This document shows positions 27,153 through 34,998 of a DNA stretch of 62,978 nucleotides, piece after piece (positions within the stretch are counted from its first letter, which is position 1; the number at the start of each line of letters is the position of its first letter). The notes under the pieces are model-generated. The model saw only the letters and a list, made by a program, of their open reading frames with translations. It made no database searches and was not told the origin of the DNA. The position numbers were made by a program, and so were the translations under genes. Location of the stretch: assembly GCA_945863035.1 (NCBI GenBank), contig CAMAZH010000008.1, positions 1 through 62,978 of the forward strand, given 5' to 3'. Origin of the DNA: Chitinophaga pinensis. GTDB lineage: Bacteria > Bacteroidota > Bacteroidia > Bacteroidales > GCA-2748055.

Positions 27153-27764
27153 TTAATTGGAGACGCCTATTATGTCATCAAATGCCGCATACAACGCACA
27201 ATAACTCAGGGGAACAGTAATTAAAAGGCCAACCCCGAATGCGAGAAGTCCAAGAAGGTTTATCAAAGCCAGTGCAATTATAAATACAAAAACACTGAGC
27301 CACTCACGGTGAACAAGTTTTCGGCTCGATTCCATAGCTCCCCAGAAATCCATTCGGGCAAATATAATATAAAAGGGAGCGAAAATGTAGCCAACGGAAA
27401 GGTAAACTCCGGGAAGAATCAGTGCTAAAAGTCCGAAAAAAATCAGAATGCCGGATATTAATGTGAACAGAACCAATCCTGCAAAATGCTTAAAGCCATC
27501 GAAGAAATTTTCAAAAACGATTTCGCGACCGGATGCCAGATAAAATGCTACCAGAAGAAGGCCTGCAGCCAAGGGTTGCATAATGAGAAGCCCAGCCAAA
27601 GGGATGGATGAACCAACAAAAAGTATGAGGGTGAAGAGAATAAAATAGTCGATTCGCTTGAGAAGGATTTCCCATCCTCTTCTGATATAAACTTCAGTTT
27701 TAACCGTATATCCGTTACGGATTCGCTCCTCGGTTTTAAAGCTGAACTCATGAATTATTTCCAT
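27153..27764 (-). CDS. Polytopic membrane protein, unknown function
   Basis: The 203-aa protein has four or more hydrophobic helices (for example YFILFTLILFVGSSIPLAGL, LFTLISGILIFFGLLALIL, VFVFIIALALINLLGLLAFG). The pattern of a large loop between helix pairs (ASGREIVFENFFDGFKHF) is reminiscent of small Bacteroidota membrane proteins mislabelled as carotene monooxygenases. No catalytic motif is visible. It heads the minus-strand trio with the HMA lipoprotein and DUF456, and its upstream region contains the 140-bp repeat element. Confidence 0.8.
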   Translation of the reverse strand: MEIIHEFSFKTEERIRNGYTVKTEVYIRRGWEILLKRIDYFILFTLILFVGSSIPLAGLLIMQPLAAGLLLVAFYLASGREIVFENFFDGFKHFAGLVLFTLISGILIFFGLLALILPGVYLSVGYIFAPFYIIFARMDFWGAMESSRKLVHREWLSVFVFIIALALINLLGLLAFGVGLLITVPLSYCALYAAFDDIIGVSN

Positions 27765-27800
27765 GCTGTTATCTAAATTATGCTGAAAAATTATCTTAAT

Positions 27801-27940
27801 TTCACTTTGACAGATTAGAAAAATCGACCTGTTTTTACCCTAAATCCCTAAAGGAAACCGGATGATTTTTCTGCCTGCTCTTTTAGAGTGGGGTAAATAG
27901 GCAGGAAAATCATTGAATATGCCAATCTGTCAAAGTAGAA
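27801..27940. repeat. 140-bp element with terminal inverted repeats (copy 1)
   Basis: The ends are near-perfect inverted repeats: TTCACTTTGACAGATTAG on the left and, reverse-complemented, TTCTACTTTGACAGATTGG on the right. Inside are a second inverted repeat (ATGATTTTTCTGCCT with AGGCAGGAAAATCAT) and the segment CCCTAAATCCCTAAAGG. It lies between two divergently starting genes. A diverged copy is at 41476-41626 in the same orientation. It has no ORF, so it is MITE-like or a structured RNA/DNA repeat. Confidence 0.8.
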
Positions 27941-28007
27941 TTGATTTGAAGTTTATTAACTTTCCCGTGAAAAAGAAAACTAAATTCATCTCAGAAATCA
28001 ATAAAGC

Positions 28008-28601
28008 ATGAAAGATACTACATTCCTGATTATTTTGTTTCTGTTTTTCAATATTTCTTATCAATGCTCATGTCAGGATGGCGATTCCCCGCGGATTTTG
28101 ATACATACGACCTATGGTGATATCGAGGCGGAACTGTTTTTGGAGGATGCTCCGCTAACCTGTTCCAATTTCATTCATTATGCTAGACTTTGCGGGGATG
28201 AGGGAGGTTCATTTTACAGAACGGTAACCGCTGTGAACCAGCCTGGGAATAGGGTTAAAATCGAAGTCATTCAGGGTGGTTTCAATACAGCTAAGCTAGA
28301 TTCGTCAGCTATTAAGCCTATTCTTCTGGAAAGGACAAACCTTACCGGTGTGTTGCATAAAGATGGGACTCTCTCGATGGCTCGGGATGCACCCGATTCA
28401 GGGTCCACTGAATTTTTTATTTGTATCGGCGATCAGCCATCATTGGATTATTTGGGCGAAAGAAATCCTGATGGACAAGGGTTTGCTGCTTTTGGACGGG
28501 TTACCAAAGGAATGGATGTTGTGCGAAGAATCCAGTCAGCGCCTTCTGAAGGACAGATGCTAACGCCAGCTGTGGAAATTACCGGGATTGACCGTTTATA
28601 G
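28008..28601 (+). CDS. Exported cyclophilin-type peptidyl-prolyl cis-trans isomerase
   Basis: The 197-aa protein has an N-terminal signal (LIILFLFFNISYQCSC), possibly lipid-modified at a Cys near residue 20-22. The cyclophilin domain follows: TTYGDIEAELFLEDAPLTCSNF, IQGGF, GTLSMARDAPDSGSTEFFICIGDQPSLD and AAFGRVTKGMDVV. The QGGF and STEFFI segments are the usual active-site blocks; the QGGF region uses Asn-Thr-Ala afterwards. It accelerates proline isomerisation of envelope proteins. It is monocistronic, convergent with the Feo genes. Confidence 0.92.
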   Translation: MKDTTFLIILFLFFNISYQCSCQDGDSPRILIHTTYGDIEAELFLEDAPLTCSNFIHYARLCGDEGGSFYRTVTAVNQPGNRVKIEVIQGGFNTAKLDSSAIKPILLERTNLTGVLHKDGTLSMARDAPDSGSTEFFICIGDQPSLDYLGERNPDGQGFAAFGRVTKGMDVVRRIQSAPSEGQMLTPAVEITGIDRL

Positions 28602-28625
28602 ACTAATCCAGACTATTACCGGGTC

Positions 28626-28766
28626 TTAGGGCTTGCACCCGCATGAACCGGATCCGCAGCCTCCGGAATGGCTTTTCTTTGCTGGTACGAAAAAACGGTA
28701 AAGCTGAAATAAACTATACAAAACAGCTGCCGAGACTATAAGTAAAGCGAATATTTCTTGTATCAT
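28626..28766 (-). CDS. FeoB-associated Cys-rich membrane protein (46 aa)
   Basis: A 46-codon gene starts 12 nt after the FeoB stop. It encodes one membrane helix (IFALLIVSAAVLYSLFQLY), a short basic stretch and a Cys/Gly tail (GGCGSGSCGCKP). This is the architecture of the FeoB-associated Cys-rich family, small proteins encoded right after feoB in many bacteria and thought to support or regulate the iron channel, similar in role to FeoC. The stop TAA is at 28626-28628. It is almost certainly translated from the feoAB transcript. Confidence 0.88.
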   Translation of the reverse strand: MIQEIFALLIVSAAVLYSLFQLYRFFVPAKKSHSGGCGSGSCGCKP

Positions 28767-28778
28767 AATTCCTTTTTT

Positions 28779-31199
28779 TTAAGACAAAAAAACAGATCCA
28801 AACTGGTAAACAAAAAAACTCAGCAACCATGCCAGTCCGCTTGTGTAAACTACAAGGAAGACCGAGTAGAATACAGAACCCGATTCCCTTGCAACTGCAA
28901 CAACAACCGCAACACACGGGAAGTATATAAGGATAAACACCAGAAATGCCAGAGCGGCTGCAGGGGTATAAACCGGCTCGCCATTGCTGTAGGTTTGATT
29001 TTTAAGCTTTTCACCCAGACTCATTGCCATATTTTGACCGTCGTCTTGCTCGTAAATAACTCCCATGGTGCTCACAACAACCTCTTTTGCAGCCACTCCG
29101 GCCAAAAGGCTGACTCCCATTTTCCAGTCGAAGCCCAGGGGTTTGATTGCAGGTTCAATAAATTTCCCTATCATTTCGAGGTAGGAGGAATTAGGGGAAA
29201 TGGATGGGTTTAACGCGGTGTTTTCTGCCACTTCAATTGAAGTTTCCGGGATGTCATTTGATAGGATAGAACTATTTTTGGGATAGTAGCCCAATCCCCA
29301 TATAATTACCGAGGCAACCAATACCACACTCCCAATCTTTTGAAGGTACTGAAAAGCCTTGTGCCACATATGTCGGAGGGTGTTCCTTCCATTCGGAATT
29401 CGATAGGGCGGGAGCTCCATTACAAAAGGGATATCCTCCTTCCTGAAATGAAATTTTCGAAGAAGCAAAGCTGTGATTGCAGCCAGGGCAATCCCGAGAA
29501 GATACATCCCGAATAACACGGTTCCCTGATGAGACGGGAAGAATGTGCCTATAATAAGGATATAGACAGGGAGTCGGGCGCTGCACGACATAAAGGGCAG
29601 AATGAGCATGGTAATGATCCTGTTGCTGCGGCTCTCAATAATCCGTGTTGACAGTATCGCCGGCACATTGCATCCAAACCCCATGACCATCGGGATAAAT
29701 GATTTGCCATGCAAACCGATAAGGTGCATGAATTTGTCCATAAGGAAGGCCGAACGAGCCATATAGCCTGTGTCTTCCAGAACCGCAATAAAGAAAAAGA
29801 GAATTACAATGTTGGGCAAAAAAACGATTACTCCTCCGATGCCTCCTATTAATCCCTGGATAGCAAGATCTTTCATGTCGCCTGAGGGCAAGTGCTGACC
29901 AGCCAATGCAGAAAGCCATGATACGCCCGATTCGATCCAGTCTACAGGGTATTGCCCCAGTCGGAAGGTTACTTCAAACATAAACCACAAAAGCAGAAAG
30001 AATATCGGTAAGCCAAGGATTTTGTGGGTTAAAATTTTGTCGATCTTCTCGCTCCGTTCTCGCTTCTGAATATGATTTCTTTGAAAGGTTTCCTTGAGGG
30101 CCCCGGCGATAAAACCGTATTTTGCATCAGCTATCATGGTGCCGGTATCTTCCCCCGATAGACCTTCAAGGTGGGCGATTTGCTGTTTCACCTTCTCCTG
30201 CAATGCGATTTTCTCAATACCACTGGGGATATCCTCAAGAATAACATCGTCTTTTTCCAGAAGTTTAATGGCTGCAAAACGGGAGGATATTTTTTCGGTT
30301 ATAGGAGTCAGAGCAGGATTAATAAGCTTTTTAACGATTTGGGAAATGCATTCTTCCATGTCGCTTCCGTAATTTATGCTTACGATCCTTTTCTCCTCGG
30401 GCTTTTCATTATATTTAGCAATTATGGCTTCAAAGAGTTGGGCAAGTCCTTTCCCCCGTGAACCCACCGTGGGAACGATTTTTGCCCCAATCATTTTGCC
30501 GAAAGTCAGGTAGTCAAAACGGTCACCCTTGGTCTTTAACTCGTCGAACATGTTTAGCGCAATTACAAGAGGAGCATTCAGATCCAGCAACTGAGTGGTT
30601 AAATAGAGGTTTCTTTCAAGGTTGGTGCTGTCGACCACATTTACCACCACGTCGGGGGAGAAATCGAAAATAAAATTCCTTACGTAAATTTCTTCGGGGG
30701 AGTAATGTGAAAGGGAATAGGTTCCGGGCAGGTCATAAATGTTAAGGGTATAGCCCCGGTACTCAATCTGCCCATGTTTGGTGTCGACTGTTACGCCACT
30801 GTAATTTCCCACATGTTCATGACTCCTGCAGGCGAAATTGAAAATGCTGGTTTTGCCGGAGTTAGGGTTGCCTACCAATCCTACATTTATTATTTTACCC
30901 GGTTGGAAATCGGTCTTTAATGCCCCTTTTTCGGAAAAGGTCCCGTTGAATTTGAATTCGGTTTGCTCCTTAGTGAAATCTGGCAGCACTTCAATAAGTG
31001 AAGCCTCCGCTCGACGGAGCGAAACTTTATAGCCCATAATGGAATATTCCACAGGATCTTTAAAGGGAGCATTCTTGATTACCGTTACTTTCTGCCCGCG
31101 AACAAAACCCATCTCGGTGATTCTCTTCCTGAAAGCACCTTCACCTCTGACTTTTACAATTATGCCGCTTTCTTTGCTTTGCAGCTCTTCTAAAAACAT
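28779..31199 (-). CDS. feoB: FeoA-FeoB fusion ferrous iron transporter
   Basis: The protein is 806 aa from the ATG at 31199; an upstream start at 31223 adds eight residues that do not fit FeoA. Residues about 1-75 are a FeoA SH3-like domain (RITEMGFVRGQKVTVIKNAP, SLRRAEASLIEV). The G domain carries GLVGNPNSGKTS (G1), YDLPGTYSLS (G3) and NMFD (G4). After a helical cytosolic domain come the membrane Gate regions with GFGCNVPAILSTR and MSCSARLPVYILI. It takes up Fe2+ across the inner membrane, with GTP hydrolysis as regulator. FeoA fused in front of FeoB is common in Bacteroidota. It is co-transcribed with the Cys-rich partner at 28626. Confidence 0.97.
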   Translation of the reverse strand: MFLEELQSKESGIIVKVRGEGAFRKRITEMGFVRGQKVTVIKNAPFKDPVEYSIMGYKVSLRRAEASLIEVLPDFTKEQTEFKFNGTFSEKGALKTDFQPGKIINVGLVGNPNSGKTSIFNFACRSHEHVGNYSGVTVDTKHGQIEYRGYTLNIYDLPGTYSLSHYSPEEIYVRNFIFDFSPDVVVNVVDSTNLERNLYLTTQLLDLNAPLVIALNMFDELKTKGDRFDYLTFGKMIGAKIVPTVGSRGKGLAQLFEAIIAKYNEKPEEKRIVSINYGSDMEECISQIVKKLINPALTPITEKISSRFAAIKLLEKDDVILEDIPSGIEKIALQEKVKQQIAHLEGLSGEDTGTMIADAKYGFIAGALKETFQRNHIQKRERSEKIDKILTHKILGLPIFFLLLWFMFEVTFRLGQYPVDWIESGVSWLSALAGQHLPSGDMKDLAIQGLIGGIGGVIVFLPNIVILFFFIAVLEDTGYMARSAFLMDKFMHLIGLHGKSFIPMVMGFGCNVPAILSTRIIESRSNRIITMLILPFMSCSARLPVYILIIGTFFPSHQGTVLFGMYLLGIALAAITALLLRKFHFRKEDIPFVMELPPYRIPNGRNTLRHMWHKAFQYLQKIGSVVLVASVIIWGLGYYPKNSSILSNDIPETSIEVAENTALNPSISPNSSYLEMIGKFIEPAIKPLGFDWKMGVSLLAGVAAKEVVVSTMGVIYEQDDGQNMAMSLGEKLKNQTYSNGEPVYTPAAALAFLVFILIYFPCVAVVVAVARESGSVFYSVFLVVYTSGLAWLLSFFVYQFGSVFLS

Positions 31200-31362
31200 A
31201 TGTCTGGCTAAATTAACATACAATAATACACAGAATAGTTATGCTGCTTATACCTATAAGTAGTGATTTTGAATTGTCGTTATGAGGAAAAGATTAAATT
31301 AGGTTTGTATTCAGGTTTTAATTTCGTAATTTTCAATTTATTAATTTGGGAACGACGAATAA

Positions 31363-32106
31363 ATGGAAGAACACGAAAATATATATGATAAAATTAAGGA
31401 GTTGCTGGGGTCCCTTCCAAGCCAGTTAAAAGTGCTGGAGGAGAAAATCGACATCGAGCTTCAATTGGAGTTTTTTGAGCATTCCAGACGAATCAGGGAT
31501 TCATTCAATCCCGACTCAGTAGCTAATGATTCAAGAAAACTCTTTCTTTCAGAGGTTACAATTGAGGAAAAAAAGAATATTCTCGCGGGAATTGCAACAA
31601 TCCCGATTGTCGAATCATATCGAGTTATAGAAAGGTTTCTGAAAGAGACTCCGGGAATACTGAAAAATTGGGCTATCCTTGCCTTGCAGGAGAACAGAAT
31701 GTTGCTGGAGTCAATACTTTTGGATGAGAGTCACGTTTTTATCTCCACCGGATTAGGGGGCAAAGGCAATAAGCTCAGATACTTTATTGTGCTTTTCGGA
31801 AAAGAACATAAGGATTTTACCGATTTGCAAAAGAAAATTATCCGCACCGAATTTGAAATTTGTCTGGGTCAACATAACTCTGAGTTGGAAGAATTGAATT
31901 TTTCAGGATATTTGGCCAATTTGCTGGCTATGATTCCAATGACTGTCATCATCAAACAATTATTTTCGAAAGCTATTGATGAATGTAACCAATATGGCGA
32001 TTTCCTGTTATCGAATTTTATTATCACCAATGTGAAGGAGCTGAGTTTTGATGAAATCCGCGAATATGTAAAAAGCCAGAAAAACATTTGTGAGGGGGAA
32101 ATCTAA
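31363..32106 (+). CDS. Conserved hypothetical protein
   Basis: The 247-aa protein is soluble, largely helical and acidic at the N-terminus (EEHENIYDKIKELLGSLPSQ), with a central region rich in hydrophobic helices (NWAILALQENRMLLESILL, YLANLLAMIPMTVIIKQLF). It shows no signal peptide, no clear membrane protein pattern and no motif I recognise. It lies 7 nt upstream of the thiamine-binding protein gene, with which it is probably co-translated, and divergent from feoB. A role connected with thiamine or metal supply would be guesswork. Confidence 0.75.
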   Translation: MEEHENIYDKIKELLGSLPSQLKVLEEKIDIELQLEFFEHSRRIRDSFNPDSVANDSRKLFLSEVTIEEKKNILAGIATIPIVESYRVIERFLKETPGILKNWAILALQENRMLLESILLDESHVFISTGLGGKGNKLRYFIVLFGKEHKDFTDLQKKIIRTEFEICLGQHNSELEELNFSGYLANLLAMIPMTVIIKQLFSKAIDECNQYGDFLLSNFIITNVKELSFDEIREYVKSQKNICEGEI

Positions 32107-32113
32107 GAAAACT

Positions 32114-32416
32114 ATGAAAAACGAGAAAAAAATTAATGTTGCTGTTCAGGTCCTGCCCGAAGGCAAAAAGAAAGAAGCATATGAAAAGGTTGATTTGTGC
32201 ATATCGCTGATTGCTGCGTCAGGGTTGAAATACACCGTGTGTCCTTTTGAAACTGTAATTGAAGGATATTGGGACGAAATCATGCGCCTGATTGCGGAAA
32301 TGAAGGATGCATGCTTAAACGCCGGCTCGGAAAATATAATTATCAACCTGAAAATTCAGGTGAGCAGAAACAATGATGTGACAGTTGATGACAAAATGGC
32401 CAAATACAAGATTTAA
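32114..32416 (+). CDS. Thiamine-binding protein, MTH1187/YqgV family (DUF77)
   Basis: The protein is 100 aa from the ATG at 32114; a frame extension to 32090 overlaps the previous gene and is unlikely. The family pattern is AVQVLPEGKKKEAYEKVDLCISLIAASGLKY, then FETVIEGYWDEIMRLIAEMK. This compact ferredoxin-like fold binds thiamine-type molecules in structural studies; its physiological role is not settled. It is followed immediately by a strong hairpin terminator. Confidence 0.88.
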   Translation: MKNEKKINVAVQVLPEGKKKEAYEKVDLCISLIAASGLKYTVCPFETVIEGYWDEIMRLIAEMKDACLNAGSENIIINLKIQVSRNNDVTVDDKMAKYKI

Positions 32417-32445
32417 TGCCGGACCAGTTGTCCGGCATTTGTTTT
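32416..32445 (+). terminator. Intrinsic terminator after the thiamine-binding gene
   Basis: A perfect 9-bp stem ATGCCGGAC / GTCCGGCAT (32416-32424, 32430-32438) with a 5-nt loop CAGTT is followed by TTGTTTT. It overlaps the last base of the stop codon and ends the two-gene plus-strand operon. Confidence 0.8.
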
Positions 32446-32481
32446 GAAAACAGAATGTTAAAAAAAGAACCTGCCTAAAAA

Positions 32482-32871
32482 TCAGGCTTTGCTTTCTTCA
32501 AGATCTTCAAACTGCAGGTCGGTATAATTGTCTGCCATAACAGGTTCGCGCTCATCTCCAAGGGGTCTTTCAATTATCTGAGGGTTTGCAGTGGCAATAT
32601 ATTCAAGAACTTCCTTTAAGCCATCGGCAAACTTCTCGAAATCCTCTTTGTAAAGAAAAATTTTATGCTTCTCATAGAATGGTTTTCCTTCGCGGCCGAA
32701 GCGTTTTTTACTTTCTGTGACAGTTAAAAAATATTCATTACTCCTTGTCGCTTTTACATCAAAGAAATAGGTTCTCTTCCCGGCCCTCACTGCCTTTGAA
32801 AAAATCTCTTCTCTGCTTTGCTCTGCAAATTCCTCCATTTTTTCCTGATCTTCTTCCATTTTAATAAGCAA
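32482..32871 (-). CDS. PUR-family nucleic-acid-binding protein (DUF3276)
   Basis: The 129-aa protein has a central PUR-like repeat fold: GKRTYFFDVKATRSNEYFLTVTESKKRF then FYEKHKIFLYKEDFEKFADGL. Bacterial DUF3276 proteins are small relatives of PUR-alpha that bind single-stranded DNA or RNA. The N-terminus is acidic and probably disordered; an internal ATG four codons in (32859) is an equally good start. It is monocistronic and convergent with the thiamine-binding gene. Confidence 0.9.
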   Translation of the reverse strand: MLIKMEEDQEKMEEFAEQSREEIFSKAVRAGKRTYFFDVKATRSNEYFLTVTESKKRFGREGKPFYEKHKIFLYKEDFEKFADGLKEVLEYIATANPQIIERPLGDEREPVMADNYTDLQFEDLEESKA

Positions 32872-33095
32872 TTTAGTTTTTGTTTGGTCTTTAGATTCTC
32901 AAAAATAGAAAAATTATTTAGAATTTATTAAGAATGAAGGCTTTTTAATCCGTAAACAAGCTAATGAGGCAAAGCAAGGATATGCTATAAAATTGTGAGC
33001 GTAATTTGATCCGTGTTTTAATTGTTAATGTTTTCATGGAACTGGTGCAATAGCACATTAGCAAAAGATAATTATGTAAGTACTGGAAAAATTCT

Positions 33096-33103
33096 TATTT
33101 TTG
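33096..33103 (+). promoter_or_regulatory. Candidate -7 box for nusB
   Basis: TATTTTTG matches the Bacteroidota -7 consensus TAnnTTTG exactly and lies 40 nt before the nusB ATG. No convincing TTTG -33 element sits about 20 nt upstream, so this is tentative. Confidence 0.3.
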
Positions 33104-33142
33104 AGCCTGAATTTAGGTTTTATTTGACATGTTCTTTTACAA

Positions 33143-34093
33143 ATGATCAGCAGACGGCTATTAAGAATTAAGGTTTTACAAGTGTTATATGCTTACTATA
33201 CAGCAGAGCATAAGGATCTTCGTATATCGGAAAAAGAATTGCATTTTAGTATTAACAAGTCCTATGAGTTATACAATTACCTCCTTTTACTGATTCGCGA
33301 TATCATTATTTACGCCAGATCCAGGATGGAAATTGCCGCAAATAAAAGAATCCCGACTTTTGAGGACCTGAATCCCAACCTTAGGTTTGTAAACAACAGA
33401 CTTGTAGCTCAATTTGTCGAGAATAATCAGTTAAACCAATATCTGGGCCGCAACCATATCTCATGGGTTAATTACCCTGAACTTATCAAAGAGCTGTACG
33501 GTTTAATCCTTGATTCGCCTGAATACGCCGAGTTTATGTCGCTCACGGACGGAGGCTATGCCGAAGATAAAAAGTTTATTTCGAAAATTTATTCCGATAT
33601 TATCCTGCCTAATGAATCCTTCTCCCAGGTTTTGGAGGAACAAAGTATATATTGGAATGATGATCTTGAATATGTTATTTCCATGGTATTGAAAACCGTG
33701 AAAAAGTTTGATGAATCCGATGGCCCTGATAAAGAGCTTCTTGAACTATATAAAAACAAGGAGGACAAGGATTTCGTTATCGAATTGTTTCGGAAAACCG
33801 TCATCAAAAGGAAAGACTGCCTTGAGCTTATCGATTCTACGGCAAGCAATTGGGATCTCGAAAGAATAGCTTTCATGGATATTCTTATTATGCAGCTTGC
33901 AATTACGGAGCTTCTTGAATTCCCAAGTATTCCAACAAAGGTAACCTTGAACGAGTATCTGGATATTTCGAAGTTTTACAGTACTGAGAAAAGCAATAAT
34001 TTTATAAATGGTGTTCTGGATAAAATTATGGCCCACCTCAAAGAAAATGATTCGATCAGAAAAACAGGAAGAGGTCTTATCGGCGAGATTTAA
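33143..34093 (+). CDS. nusB: Transcription antitermination factor NusB (long Bacteroidota form)
   Basis: The 316-aa protein is about twice the E. coli length, as is usual in Bacteroidota. It starts with the NusB-type RRLLRIKVLQVLYAYY. A long insertion of unclear function follows (about 60-200). The helical C-terminal half ends in DLERIAFMDILIMQLAITELLEFPSIPTKVTLNEYLDISK and NFINGVLDKI, the conserved NusB core. NusB with NusE (S10) binds boxA RNA and promotes rRNA antitermination. It is the first gene of a run that continues with DUF1573 and yajC. Confidence 0.94.
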   Translation: MISRRLLRIKVLQVLYAYYTAEHKDLRISEKELHFSINKSYELYNYLLLLIRDIIIYARSRMEIAANKRIPTFEDLNPNLRFVNNRLVAQFVENNQLNQYLGRNHISWVNYPELIKELYGLILDSPEYAEFMSLTDGGYAEDKKFISKIYSDIILPNESFSQVLEEQSIYWNDDLEYVISMVLKTVKKFDESDGPDKELLELYKNKEDKDFVIELFRKTVIKRKDCLELIDSTASNWDLERIAFMDILIMQLAITELLEFPSIPTKVTLNEYLDISKFYSTEKSNNFINGVLDKIMAHLKENDSIRKTGRGLIGEI

Positions 34094-34097
34094 TTCG

Positions 34098-34568
34098 ATG
34101 AAATCAAATTGTATCCTGATGAAAATTGCCAGACATTTTTGGATAATATTGCTGCTCGCAGGGATGTTTATGCTTCAGGACTGTCAAAATGACGGTACAG
34201 GGAAAGTTGGCGGAGAAATTCAATTAACAGTCAGCGATTCAACTGCATACAAGGGTCCTGCTATAGTTTTTGCGGCTACCGAATACAACTTCGGCAGGGT
34301 TTATGAGGGAGAAATAGTAGGTTGGTATTTTAAATACAAGAATCTGGGCACTGACAAGCTTTTGGTTTACAATGTTACCGCCAGCTGCGGGTGCACAGTA
34401 CCGGAATTTAGCAAGGAGCCATTGGCCCCGGGAATGGAGGGCGAGATTAAAGTTGTTTTTGACACAAACGGAAGAAGCGGAAATCAGCAAAAATCCGTGA
34501 ATGTGGAAACCAACGGGCAACCTGGCACGACTGAATTGAGAATAACAGCAGAAGTTTTAAAAAAGTAA
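34098..34568 (+). CDS. DUF1573 exported protein
   Basis: The protein is 156 aa from the ATG at 34098 (a second ATG at 34119 is also possible). It has a signal sequence (IARHFWIILLLAGMFMLQDC, perhaps an atypical lipobox) and one Ig-like DUF1573 domain (AATEYNFGRVYEGEIVGWYFKYKNLG, ASCGCTVPEFSKEPLAPGMEG). The CGCT motif after ASC is typical. The function of this family is unknown; it is very common in Bacteroidota envelopes. It starts 4 nt after nusB and 25 nt before yajC. Confidence 0.88.
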   Translation: MKSNCILMKIARHFWIILLLAGMFMLQDCQNDGTGKVGGEIQLTVSDSTAYKGPAIVFAATEYNFGRVYEGEIVGWYFKYKNLGTDKLLVYNVTASCGCTVPEFSKEPLAPGMEGEIKVVFDTNGRSGNQQKSVNVETNGQPGTTELRITAEVLKK

Positions 34569-34593
34569 GTTTAATTAAAAACCCATATCAACA

Positions 34594-34914
34594 ATGAATC
34601 ATCTTTTAGTATTATTACAAACTCCGGCAGGAACTTCGAATCCTTTGACCTCTTTATTGCCATTGGTTCTGATTATCGTTGTTTTCTATTTCTTCATGAT
34701 CAGACCTCAGGTAAAACGTCAGAAAGAATTGAAAAACTATAGGAACTCACTTCAGAAAAACGACAAGGTTATCACTACAGGTGGTATCTATGGTAAAATC
34801 ACTGATGTGAAAGATCTGACTGTTACTGTTGAAATCGCTGAGAATATCAGGGTTAAAGTTGATAAGTCAGCAGTTCTGAAAGATTCCAGTGATCTGCAGA
34901 CTACTCAAAAATAG
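34594..34914 (+). CDS. yajC: Preprotein translocase subunit YajC
   Basis: The 106-aa protein has one N-terminal membrane helix (LLPLVLIIVVFYFFMIRPQ) followed by the YajC-conserved KRQKELKNYRNSLQKNDKVITTGGIYGKI and VEIAENIRVKVDKSAV. YajC associates with SecDF at the Sec translocon. Clustering with nusB/DUF1573 upstream and ybbR/coaE downstream is a usual Bacteroidota order. A strong terminator follows 20 nt after the stop. Confidence 0.96.
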   Translation: MNHLLVLLQTPAGTSNPLTSLLPLVLIIVVFYFFMIRPQVKRQKELKNYRNSLQKNDKVITTGGIYGKITDVKDLTVTVEIAENIRVKVDKSAVLKDSSDLQTTQK

Positions 34915-34934
34915 AAATTGCTATTTTTACTATG

Positions 34935-34974
34935 GAGTTCAGAGAATTACTTAATTCTTTGAACTCTTTTTTTT
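34935..34974 (+). terminator. Intrinsic terminator after yajC
   Basis: The stem GAGTTCA-g-AGAATT pairs with AATTCT-t-TGAACTC (14 pairs including one G-U) around a 4-nt loop ACTT and is followed directly by eight T. The ybbR start is only about 25 nt later, so it either insulates or attenuates the downstream genes. Confidence 0.9.
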
Positions 34975-34998
34975 ACTTTTACGGAAAAGACGTATCTA

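Noticed and set aside
32462-32500. CCTG...CAGG hairpin at the end of the DUF3276 gene as terminator
   Set aside because: Only 4 bp of stem, overlapping the coding end, and without a T-run on the minus strand.
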